DNA from: Aduncisulcus paluster
Lineage: Eukaryota > Fornicata
Direction of reading: 5' to 3'
DNA length: 20,338 nucleotides
Assembly (NCBI GenBank): GCA_024181965.1
Contig: BQXS01012409.1
Coordinates: 1 to 20,338 of the forward strand
Positions 7,834-15,759 of the stretch are shown piece after piece. The notes under the pieces are model-generated. The model had not been told where the DNA came from. It searched no databases and was given only the letters and a program-made list of their open reading frames with translations. The position numbers were made by a program, and so were the translations under genes. Position 1 is the first letter of the stretch, and every line of letters begins with the position of its first letter.

Positions 7834-9282
7834 ATGAATTTCAGTAATATTTGGCCAACTTCCGATTATTGGCCCGGAAATCTATTCCAAATGCTCGTGT
7901 ATGGTTATATCCTTGGTAAAGGTGGAGCGATGATTGCAGACGGTAGTGAACTCCTTTTAGAGATATTTAATCCAAGTATTATTGGAGGAGCTCTTATTCC
8001 TATTTTGGGAGCAGTGCCCGATAGTGCATTAATTATTGCTTCCGCTCTTGGTGAAGAACCCGATGAAGTCGCTGCTTCCGTTCGAGTTGGGCTTGGAACT
8101 CTTGCTGGTTCCACAACCATGCTGCTAACAATTGCTCTTGCAGCTGGTATCTTTGTTGGACGTTGTGAACTTAGTGGCCGGGGAGAAGCTCGTAGTCGTC
8201 GTTGCCGTGGTTTCAAACCAACTAAACAAGGCATCACCGTTGAAGATGATGTCCCAGTCAATGCTCGTTTGATGCTTATATCGTGTGCTTGTTTCCTTGT
8301 TATTCAGATTCCTGGTTTTATTTATATGGGCGACGCTGAGTGTCATGCTGACGAGAAAATATATTGTATTATTGGCGCTATTATATGTTTTACTCTTCTT
8401 ATTGCTTATTTAGTCTATTGTGTGCTCAATTCTGTTGCTGCTGAACGTAAGAAGGATGAACGTCAACGCAAAGAAGCTATGAAGAGATCTCTGAACGCTA
8501 TTATGGCCATTATGATTGAGCAAAGCATTGCCCAGCAATCACCCGAATCCATTACTCTTCTCGGAGAGGAAGAATCATCATCAACAACATCTGAGGGTGA
8601 GAAGATCAGACGGAGAGCTGCCATTTCTGATGAAAAAGTTATTGCCATTGCCAGAATGTGGAAAAACAAGGCTGAAGCATCTGCAGACGCCAAGCTTAAA
8701 GCTGCTGCCGAGAGAAGGAGAGGTTCTGAGAGTGATGATTCAGTGAGCTATGATTCACAGACCGGAGAGTATAAAGTTAAAGAGCCATCACGAAATGCTA
8801 TTCTTGCCGAATCTCTTGTTTTAATCATTATTGGTGTCATTGTCGTGTGCGTATTTTCTGATCCCTGCTGTGATGTTCTCTCTGAGTTCTCCAATCAAAT
8901 TGGAATTGATGATAATTTTTATGTGTCTTTCATCTTCACCCCATTTGCTTCAAATCTCTTTGAGTTCATCACTGCTGTCCAATTTGCAAGCAAAAAGACA
9001 AGAAGAAGTGCCAGTATGACATGCTCTTCATGTTATGGAGCTGCATTTATGAACAACACGCTCTGTCTTGGTGTCTTCCTGTGTCTGGTTGCTTCATTTG
9101 ACCAATTGTGCTGGACATACGCCGCTGAGACTATTACTGTGTGGGTTATTGTCATTGCTATTGGTATTCTTGGCTCTTGCATGAAAACAATTAAAGTATA
9201 CTGGGGTTTCATTATCTTAGCTCTTTATCCAATCTCCCTTGTTCTCGTTATATTGCTCCATATGACCGGAATAGACAGATAG
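7834..9282 (+). CDS. Cation/Ca2+ exchanger of the CaCA superfamily, plant NCL-like
   Basis: 482 residues, about ten membrane helices in two groups of five. The first alpha repeat has GAVPDSALIIAS (59-70) and GLGTLAGSTTMLLT (86-99); the second has FIFTPFASNLFE (366-377) and GAAFMNNTLCLGVF (402-415). The N-terminal stretch GNLFQMLVYGY...GSELLLEI closely follows plant NCL (Na+/Ca2+-exchanger-like) proteins. The role inferred from the family is antiport of Ca2+ (against Na+ or H+) across the plasma or an internal membrane; substrate and direction cannot be read from sequence. The central cytosolic loop (about 201-322), which in plant NCL carries EF-hands, is here a Lys/Arg/Glu/Ser-rich, partly helical segment with no complete EF-hand loop that I can see. 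The ATG at 7834 fits because the family similarity begins about 15 residues later. No signal peptide is visible. Confidence 0.85.
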   Translation: MNFSNIWPTSDYWPGNLFQMLVYGYILGKGGAMIADGSELLLEIFNPSIIGGALIPILGAVPDSALIIASALGEEPDEVAASVRVGLGTLAGSTTMLLTIALAAGIFVGRCELSGRGEARSRRCRGFKPTKQGITVEDDVPVNARLMLISCACFLVIQIPGFIYMGDAECHADEKIYCIIGAIICFTLLIAYLVYCVLNSVAAERKKDERQRKEAMKRSLNAIMAIMIEQSIAQQSPESITLLGEEESSSTTSEGEKIRRRAAISDEKVIAIARMWKNKAEASADAKLKAAAERRRGSESDDSVSYDSQTGEYKVKEPSRNAILAESLVLIIIGVIVVCVFSDPCCDVLSEFSNQIGIDDNFYVSFIFTPFASNLFEFITAVQFASKKTRRSASMTCSSCYGAAFMNNTLCLGVFLCLVASFDQLCWTYAAETITVWVIVIAIGILGSCMKTIKVYWGFIILALYPISLVLVILLHMTGIDR

Positions 9283-9878
9283 AAACGCAAGTTATTATTA
9301 GTTTAGTATTTTATTATTTTATTATTTTAGTATTTTATGAGTTATTAGATCAGTTATATTATGGTTGATTGGACATGGTGGAATTGTAATAATTATTTGA
9401 TCTGTTCTGGAGGGTTTTATTATATCTTATGCTTGGATTGAGTTACATTTGATTTTTTCAAGGCGAAATGTATTAATTTATAGGTAATCAATATTTAAAC
9501 ATTCGATGTTAAATTTGAGTATTATCTCTCTCTTTTCTTCGCTCAACTGATATACTGACTGATCCTATACTAGTTCTGAATCTTTATATAAACGTCCAAG
9601 AAACGCAATATATGATATATTGAAGATTTCCATACATAACTTCTCCTCTTGAAGAAATAAAATAATCGTGTATTCATACATCACATGATGTGAGTTAGAT
9701 TCTTGAAACCTTCAAGCTTGAAAGACATATTGAACTGTATACAGTGTAATACAGTGACTGTATAATATACACTGTATACACTGTATAGTTATACAGACCG
9801 AATTAATTTCATTTCTCGCAATAATCTGACCCCATATGATAACGAAATAGCTAATTTATCTGGAGATGGTGTTATTTT
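9283..9878. other. Convergent intergenic region
   Basis: About 600 bases between the 3' ends of the exchanger (plus) and receptor kinase copy 2 (minus). It starts with TTTTATTATTTTATTATT-like low-complexity sequence (about 9300-9340) and contains the palindrome cluster annotated separately. No gene is seen. Confidence 0.6.
9734..9797. repeat. Cluster of nested palindromes built on CTGTATA / TATACAG
   Basis: ACTGTATACAGT (9734-9745) is a perfect 12-base palindrome. TGTATACAGTGTA (9736-9748) is the exact reverse complement of TACACTGTATACA (9768-9780). The loop between them holds another dyad, ATACAGT-G-ACTGTAT (9749-9763). A further CTGTATA and TATACAG follow at 9781-9796. Several alternative hairpins or a cruciform are possible. 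Confidence 0.85.
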
Positions 9879-11147
9879 TCAATATCTTTTTTTCTTCCTC
9901 TTCTTCTTGGTTTTCTCAAGACTTAGTATTTTGGATTCTGTACTACCCATATATTTTGAATAATCTTCACTCCAGCCCCCATTTTTCTTGCACCATACCA
10001 TGTTGGTATCATATTTGGGAGATATGTGAGGAACAAGAGATGGAACAGTGGAGAACATGGAAATGAGTCTGGACCAGTATTTGATTCCCCAATAATGTTG
10101 TTTCTTCTTTATAACCATAAACCAATCATCAAGAAGATCCTTAACATTATCATAGATTTCAACAGCATGTGATGGATCACAACATAAGTGGGAGAAGAAT
10201 CGTAAAACATGTTCATGATCATCCCCAACAATCTTATCCTCAACAAACTCTCTCTTAACAACATCAAGAACATGGTGGAAGAGAGGCCAAGCTTCAGAAC
10301 AGAGGGATTTGATGGGGGTTGAATTATCACTGGAGAGGGTGATTGTTGATAGAATAAGCATCCATTCTCCATAACACTTACTATCATTGTATATCCTCAA
10401 CCAAGCTCTGATATATGGTTTGATGAGGATGAGAATAAAGGATCGAGTGGAAGAAGAGGGAGAATAAGAGATGTTTCTGAGAGTTTTTAATAAATCTAGA
10501 GCAACATCTCCTCCCAACTTCTCCTTACTTCCTCTCTCAAGAATACGTTGGAAAGTGGGGGAGATCTTTGGAAGAAATGAATCCTTTTTGTCTTTAACTT
10601 TGAAAGTATAATTCACACAAATCCCACAATACTCTTCATCAACATCTCTTTCCAACACTTCCTCACATCTTGATAGATGACCAATGAAAGTGTCAATGAG
10701 ATCATTCAGATCATGAATAGGGAGATAGATATCATTTCCAGAAATAAAATGTTGTACAAACCATTGTAAACACTGAACACAAAGAACAATCTCTCTCTTG
10801 TGCTCTTCAATCTTACTCTTTGATTGGAATGCAAGGAAGACGGAAAGAAACTCATCTCGATGTTCATGGTAGAGTTTGGAAGTGGATTCTGAGTCAGGGG
10901 ATTTCTTAATTTTATCGACTAGATCAAATATAACTCGATGATCAATTTTTCTCATCAGTCTCGCTGTTTTGAGTTCTTCTCTCTTCCTCTTCTCTTCTTC
11001 AATCATCCTCTTCTCTTCTTCAAGCTTCAATTTCTGTTTTAAGGCTTCAACTTCTTTGGCTTGACGATCAACCTCTTTCCTCAAATCTTCTTCCTCTTTT
11101 CCCTTCTTCTTCTTCTTCTTCTTCTTTTGAAGCACTTGAACTTGCAC
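9879..11147 (-). CDS. C-terminal coiled-coil and helical domain of receptor kinase copy 2
   Basis: The part downstream of the GAA tract corresponds to the end of copy 1 (about 820-1955). It begins with a Glu/Lys coiled coil (GKEEEDLRKEV...) that has seven extra residues relative to copy 1 (VDRQAKE). About 330 mostly helical residues with LLKTLRNIS-type segments follow, possibly ARM/HEAT-like. The ATG at 11147 is a chance codon in the repeat and probably not the natural start. The C-terminus differs from copy 1: after the shared CKKNGGW it ends in a basic tail (KTKKKRKKKRY) instead of SSYTRYSRNCTK. The function of this domain is unknown; by position it would be a cytosolic partner-binding region of the receptor. 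Confidence 0.7.
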   Translation of the reverse strand: MQVQVLQKKKKKKKKGKEEEDLRKEVDRQAKEVEALKQKLKLEEEKRMIEEEKRKREELKTARLMRKIDHRVIFDLVDKIKKSPDSESTSKLYHEHRDEFLSVFLAFQSKSKIEEHKREIVLCVQCLQWFVQHFISGNDIYLPIHDLNDLIDTFIGHLSRCEEVLERDVDEEYCGICVNYTFKVKDKKDSFLPKISPTFQRILERGSKEKLGGDVALDLLKTLRNISYSPSSSTRSFILILIKPYIRAWLRIYNDSKCYGEWMLILSTITLSSDNSTPIKSLCSEAWPLFHHVLDVVKREFVEDKIVGDDHEHVLRFFSHLCCDPSHAVEIYDNVKDLLDDWFMVIKKKQHYWGIKYWSRLISMFSTVPSLVPHISPKYDTNMVWCKKNGGWSEDYSKYMGSTESKILSLEKTKKKRKKKRY

Positions 11148-13845
11148 TTGAACTTGTACTTGGTGTCTTGGATTCTGATGGACGACTCAAACTCAAACCA
11201 TCATCCCATTTTGGTTTTAACCCAACACTTTGAATTGAAGCATCTTCCTCAACAATGCATCCAGAATCACCTTTATGCTTGGCAAGCTGAGCCTTCACAA
11301 TATCGTCAATGGATGGACATTCCCACCCTTCTCCAATCTTTGGAAGAAGAGGTTTGATGGATTGAACTTTCTCACAGGCTTCATGAACACTCATACGTTC
11401 ATCAATATCAACCTTTGTCAATCCTCCGAATATTTCATTCAGACAGGAATAAACAGGCTTGAACTTACCACCTTCAATGATTTTTAGAGTTCTGAAAACA
11501 CGGGATTTGGAGAATTTTGGACCCATATCACTTTCAATCACCTCTTTGAGTTTCTTGGCAAATAGAATCTCCGACTCAATTCCTTGTAATACTGCCATTT
11601 GAAGGAAAGGATCCTGACCCTCGAAGACTGCGAACAGGGTCAGCCCGAGTGAGTAAGCATCGCTCTCTTGGCTTTGAATTCCTTTGAGAGCTTCACAAGA
11701 GTTGTACACAAGCGTGCCACAGATGGAGCGTTTGGGTTTGGGTTTGGATTTGGATTTGTATTTGTGTTTAGCTTCAGTATCTTCAGACTTGGATATAGCA
11801 ACAAAGCTCTTGGAAGTCGTGGAAGAGGAGATGGAGTCTTGGATCTGAGCAAGACCGAGATCAGAGAGAACAATGGTACATTTCATGGAATCGGGATCAA
11901 CACGAACAAGGAAGTTGTCAGGCTTAATGTCTCGGTGAATAAGGTCGGGCTTGGCTTTGAACACTTCGGAAAGACACTCGATCATTCCAACACACAATGC
12001 ACCAAGTCTCAAAGGATCAAGAGTCATGGGGTCAAAGTGATCATAATCACCACTTTCGGAAGAGTCAAAGGAGTCTGAGTATTCATCATCATTCGAGTTC
12101 GCATACTTACCATCAGCACACCAACTCCTAGCAAAGTCTTTCACACTACCTCCAATACAAAATTCCATCAAGAACCCAAACACACCTTTCATTTTGGAAT
12201 CAAGCAGGTCAAGGATATACAGAGGACGGGGGATACAATTGAAACATTTGGGATTCGTAAACAACTTGAGTTGCACTTTAAACTCCTTCCGACATCCTTT
12301 CACAACAGTTTTGTCCACGACCCGAAGCATCTTCTTCAGAACACATGGGAAAGGAATACCAGCAACTTTGACAAGAAGAACTTCTCCAAACCCACCATGA
12401 CCAATAATACACTGAGGATGGATCCTTGATGAAGAAGTTAAGGTTAGTGAGTCGTGCTTGGATTTGTCTTGCTTGATTCTAAATTCTGGTTGCTGTTTGA
12501 CCTTCTTGATGGGTTTTAATAAGACTTTGTGTTTACCCGTCTGTTTTCCCTTTTTATGACGCTTATGTTTGATTGAATCTATTGTTTTGGTCAAAAAATG
12601 CCAATATTTTGCAAAGGATGAATTAGAGGAGGAATGAGTGGTTGGCAATGGAAAACCAATAACTTTTCTTGAATTGCATGTTTTTTTATGTTTTTTAAAC
12701 CAAAGAACAGTACACCCACAAATAATTAATCCTGTAATTGTGACAAATAAGCATTTAAAATTGAATCCAAAATATGATCGTAAGGACCACGACTCACACG
12801 CTTCTCCATACCATCCGAGTGAGCACCCACATGTCACAGAAGAAGACCCGGACTCAACAACGGCATGCATGTTTGCTTTCCTCTCACATACTTGACAGCG
12901 CACAGTGTTGTCGACAGTCACGCCAGCATCAACGATACATGTCTCGCCAGTACTATCAGAGGGATCAAGCGAATAGCCAGTGGGACACGCTTTCACACAA
13001 TAATTTGTTTCTTTATCCAAGTAATACCCATGCCAGCACTCAACTTGATACTTGCCATCAGAGCGTTGGCGACACGTCTTGTGGGAAGAAAACAGCACAG
13101 TAGAGCCAGAGTCGGAGCATGGGCACGTGGATTGGCCAGACGAAACAATGGCAACAGTGTTCGTGAAGTACGATTGTAACATCGAAATAGCATTGTCAAT
13201 GTCACAGATGGAATTGCCACTGATGTCAAGGGAAGTTAAAGTATCGGTCGGGAACATGGAAGATGTGATGAGAACTGATACGTCAGAGATGGAGTTGTTT
13301 GAGAGATCAAGGGATGTCAGCTTGAAGGGTTGTGTGGCAGAGTCTCCATCTGCAATCGGGGTCAAATCAAGCACATCACTGATAGCACTCAAACCACATC
13401 CACTCGCAGATAACGATCTGAGACCAGAGTCAATGTGACCATAATCATTTGTAACAGTCACAGCTTTCGACAAGATCTGAACAACCAATTTGTCATACTC
13501 AGCATTGGAATTAATATCGCCACTCAAGTCATACCCATTAACTGTCAGAGACGTCAATGAAGTGGCATACTCAAGTCCTTGCAAAGTGGTGATGGAATTC
13601 ACAGGACTTGAGGAATAACCTCTAGAAACGACAGCTTGAAGTGACAATGACTTATTACCATTAACATCCAATGGACATGACAACACACTTCTCATAGTGG
13701 CAACACTGATGATACCAGAATCAAGATTTGAAGGGCTAGGCAAACAATAATCAATTAAATACCGCCGGATTGCATTATCATGGACAGTATAACATTTACC
13801 ATCATTGGCAGCCTTGGCAATGAATGCACAATGTTTCCTGTTCAC
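11068..13845 (-). CDS. LRR-EGF-transmembrane-kinase segment of receptor kinase copy 2
   Basis: The frame is open from 13926; the first possible initiator is only a GTG at 13845, so it is probably a continuation of the upstream segment. Counting from 13845: LRR-like segments at about 50-225 (LTSLDLSNNSISDVS, LTSLDISGNSICDID); Cys-rich EGF-like region 241-350; transmembrane helix about 362-383 followed by KKHKK; basic juxtamembrane stretch; kinase with P-loop GHGGFGEV (482-489), the ATP-binding Lys in CVLKKM (about 504), HRDIKPDN (637-644) and DLG (662-664). All catalytic residues are present, so the domain could be active. Topology is extracellular LRR and intracellular kinase, as in plant RLK/TKL receptors. 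Copy 1 (1-1955) matches from HRD onwards. The last 15 or so codons after the GAA tract are out of frame relative to copy 1. Confidence 0.8.
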   Translation of the reverse strand: MNRKHCAFIAKAANDGKCYTVHDNAIRRYLIDYCLPSPSNLDSGIISVATMRSVLSCPLDVNGNKSLSLQAVVSRGYSSSPVNSITTLQGLEYATSLTSLTVNGYDLSGDINSNAEYDKLVVQILSKAVTVTNDYGHIDSGLRSLSASGCGLSAISDVLDLTPIADGDSATQPFKLTSLDLSNNSISDVSVLITSSMFPTDTLTSLDISGNSICDIDNAISMLQSYFTNTVAIVSSGQSTCPCSDSGSTVLFSSHKTCRQRSDGKYQVECWHGYYLDKETNYCVKACPTGYSLDPSDSTGETCIVDAGVTVDNTVRCQVCERKANMHAVVESGSSSVTCGCSLGWYGEACESWSLRSYFGFNFKCLFVTITGLIICGCTVLWFKKHKKTCNSRKVIGFPLPTTHSSSNSSFAKYWHFLTKTIDSIKHKRHKKGKQTGKHKVLLKPIKKVKQQPEFRIKQDKSKHDSLTLTSSSRIHPQCIIGHGGFGEVLLVKVAGIPFPCVLKKMLRVVDKTVVKGCRKEFKVQLKLFTNPKCFNCIPRPLYILDLLDSKMKGVFGFLMEFCIGGSVKDFARSWCADGKYANSNDDEYSDSFDSSESGDYDHFDPMTLDPLRLGALCVGMIECLSEVFKAKPDLIHRDIKPDNFLVRVDPDSMKCTIVLSDLGLAQIQDSISSSTTSKSFVAISKSEDTEAKHKYKSKSKPKPKRSICGTLVYNSCEALKGIQSQESDAYSLGLTLFAVFEGQDPFLQMAVLQGIESEILFAKKLKEVIESDMGPKFSKSRVFRTLKIIEGGKFKPVYSCLNEIFGGLTKVDIDERMSVHEACEKVQSIKPLLPKIGEGWECPSIDDIVKAQLAKHKGDSGCIVEEDASIQSVGLKPKWDDGLSLSRPSESKTPSTSSSASSSASKEEEEEEEGKRGRRFEERG
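11103..11126. repeat. (CTT)8 / (GAA)8 microsatellite inside kinase copy 2
   Basis: Eight CTT units on the plus strand, coding Glu or Lys depending on frame on the minus strand. The matching tract in copy 1 (about 795-825) is interrupted by AAA and AAAAGGG and keeps the downstream domain in frame. Here the uninterrupted tract coincides with the frame change. Confidence 0.85.
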
Positions 13846-14924
13846 ACTGCTATATACCTCATTCCGAATAATCGAGGGGCATCCCTCAGTGTTTGAGTCA
13901 CAGTTAGGGGAGTTTTTCCAAATATATTAAATATATCTAAAACGCTTGCGTTAAGAGGACAAATTTTCGGGAGAAAATATTTATCTTTCAAAGAAGGATC
14001 ATTATTATGAACAGGAAAAACTGAGCTAATAAATGACCAATATTCAGCATTTGTTTCTGAACGACAGAGGGGAATGGAAGAGAGAGAACGTGAATCGGCA
14101 TGAGGATTACTAATGTATAATGCATGCATTCCGATATTTCTAAATAATACCGAAATGTCATAGATTTGCTCATTGGCTATTTCAAATAAATATTCTAGCC
14201 TATTTAGACGATATAAATTATTTATATCAACAATATTCATTCGAGATGATTTGCTATTTCGATAAATATTTAACCCGTTCAATTGCGTTAGATGCTGAAG
14301 TGGTTTTATGCTCATTATATCAGTATTAGTTCCATCAATAGAACTAACATTAATCAAATATTGAGATGCTTCGAATGATGAAAGATAAAATTCATTTACC
14401 TGTAGCGACCCTCTTATCTCAGCCATCTCAAACTCAGTGACATCACATAATGTCGCACCGTATCCAGCTTCTTCACAGACCTTCTCTCTGAACAACTTAT
14501 CAGGAATATGCACGGAATACAATTGGTCACAGTCATCACCATACCAGGCAGATCGACACCCAAGAGATGGTCTTGAACCTCCATTGGCATACCAAATACA
14601 CATATGATGCCCGGAAGTATACAAAGGACATAATTTTGCCGAATCAAAAACACATTTACGGGAGTATTCGTCATAGTAATACTCATTTTTGCATTCGAAT
14701 GAATAACGGCCTGGATACAGTTCGTTACACGTCATTTGATTATTCTCCGAAAATATACTAGTACCACACCCAGGTGAATAGTGGACAGGATTGGAGAATT
14801 TTTGATTGACAACATCAAATAAAGACACAACCCCCGAGAATATATTATCGATCTCTTCATGATAAAATACAAAACATACAATCGCAATGAGAAATAGAAA
14901 GCCTATTAACTTGAAAATAGGCAT
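13842..14924 (-). CDS. N-terminal ectodomain segment of receptor kinase copy 2
   Basis: 360 codons from the ATG at 14924. Residues 4-21 (KLIGFLFLIAIVCFVFY) form a hydrophobic anchor or signal. Then comes a Cys-rich part (about 53-135) ending in an EGF-like CRSAWYGDDCD motif, very like CSLGWYGEACE in the downstream segment. HIPDKLFREKVCEEAG and LCDVTEFEMAEIRGSL look like an LRR cap, and IKPLQHLTQLNGLNIYRN, NIVDINNLYRLNRLEYLF and YDISVLFRNIGMHALYISN are degenerate leucine-rich repeats. The last 25 or so residues (after about 13925) are probably out of frame: the alternative frame there continues directly into the next segment. It might be expressed alone as a short surface protein, but the shared EGF/LRR style and absence of any spacer favour one split gene. 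Confidence 0.7.
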   Translation of the reverse strand: MPIFKLIGFLFLIAIVCFVFYHEEIDNIFSGVVSLFDVVNQKFSNPVHYSPGCGTSIFSENNQMTCNELYPGRYSFECKNEYYYDEYSRKCVFDSAKLCPLYTSGHHMCIWYANGGSRPSLGCRSAWYGDDCDQLYSVHIPDKLFREKVCEEAGYGATLCDVTEFEMAEIRGSLQVNEFYLSSFEASQYLINVSSIDGTNTDIMSIKPLQHLTQLNGLNIYRNSKSSRMNIVDINNLYRLNRLEYLFEIANEQIYDISVLFRNIGMHALYISNPHADSRSLSSIPLCRSETNAEYWSFISSVFPVHNNDPSLKDKYFLPKICPLNASVLDIFNIFGKTPLTVTQTLRDAPRLFGMRYIAV

Positions 14925-15057
14925 GATAGTACAAATAGATTATTGAAAATGATATTTAACTTATATATCAGAAGAAATGAAAGAGATTTCATGAAGTTTG
15001 GATCAGACCATCTTAAATAAAATTATTAGTGTAATGTTGGAGATATAATATCAGTGG

Positions 15058-15616
15058 ACTCCTGAAAACTTATTTTAAAATCATATTTTCTGCTCATGGT
15101 GGCTTCAAGAAGCCAAATTTGAGGAAACGGTCTGTAAATCGAGGACAATATGAATTTTATCAATTGTATTAATTTCTGCAATTAAATAATATCCATTTTT
15201 ATCTGATTATTCTTGGCATGAATAATTCATTTCCAAGGAAATTTGGACATTTAGAAATATGAATCAATTATCACAAAAAAAGGGCAGAAATGGGATGGAA
15301 ACAAATTTACAAATATAATGTCAGATTGAATTTATGAATAAAAACTTTTTGATGTTTGCATACTCCTCCACAGTACATTCATCAAGAAAAAGTGATGAAT
15401 CAGCACTTAAATCCACACAAAAATGTCATCAAGATCATTCATATGCCTTTTATGGTATGATATGTTGTCCGATTTGTCATAATACTGTTCTCAAAGAACT
15501 CAAAGGTTGGCAAACAATCGAAAAAAAAATGTCAAGGAAGGGCATCATTCATGAATTAGAATTTATTACGGTAATAATATATTACCTGAAAAGGACTGTA
15601 AAATATTTAAATAGAA
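15058..15616 (-). repeat. Right arm of the 0.58 kb dispersed inverted repeat
   Basis: Inverted twin of 3779-4357, about 10.7 kb away. It starts abruptly at ACTCCTG (15058) and fades near 15616. It lies 133 bases upstream of the receptor kinase copy 2 start (14924), so it may supply or disturb that gene's promoter. If the repeat is a LINE 3' tail, this would be a 5'-truncated copy, since both copies share the CAGGAGT end; no target-site duplication is evident. Confidence 0.85.
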
Positions 15617-15693
15617 CATCAATCTTAAATTTTCTGTCAACTTATGAATTATCCAAATACATATATAAAAAAAAAGCTTCAAGTTCAAGATAA
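15334..15693 (+). CDS. Small Cys/His-containing hypothetical protein within repeat (right copy)
   Basis: 119 codons. The first 64 are identical at DNA level to the frame at 3848-4081, including KCHQDH and CCPICHN. A 13-base difference then puts this copy into another frame (MSRKGIIHELEF...), which extends past the end of the repeat into unique sequence and ends in a Ser/Lys tail. The C-terminal half is AT-driven and not convincing as protein. It converges on the large membrane-protein gene ending at 15760. No family recognised; low confidence that it is expressed. Confidence 0.35.
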   Translation: MNKNFLMFAYSSTVHSSRKSDESALKSTQKCHQDHSYAFYGMICCPICHNTVLKELKGWQTIEKKMSRKGIIHELEFITVIIYYLKRTVKYLNRTSILNFLSTYELSKYIYKKKASSSR

Positions 15694-15759
15694 AACAGTA
15701 AAATTAAATTGAGTTAGTTTCTTCCAATAAAATAATAATAATAAAAATAAAAAAAATTC

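Larger units (their letters stand above)
9879..14924 (-). pseudogene. LRR/EGF receptor kinase (copy 2), full length but with two frame changes
   Basis: Three consecutive minus-strand frames together follow one receptor layout: N-terminal hydrophobic anchor or signal, Cys-rich/EGF-like block, LRR-type segments, second EGF-like block, transmembrane helix, kinase, Glu/Lys coiled coil, helical C-terminal domain. The first change lies between 13842 and 13926: the downstream frame is open up to a stop at 13927-13929 and encodes Cys-containing sequence (PNCDSNTEGCPS) upstream of 13845. The second lies in the (GAA)8 tract (11103-11126), where copy 1 of the same gene stays in frame. The gene may be a recent pseudogene, a functional gene with slippage, or a sequencing/assembly error in low-complexity DNA. 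I see no canonical GT-AG intron that clearly explains either site. The three parts are described in separate entries. Confidence 0.65.

Noticed and set aside
11668-12078. Plus-strand 136-codon frame with Phe-Gly repeats
   Set aside because: Antisense shadow of the Lys/Pro repeat and kinase domain of receptor copy 2; no independent evidence for coding.
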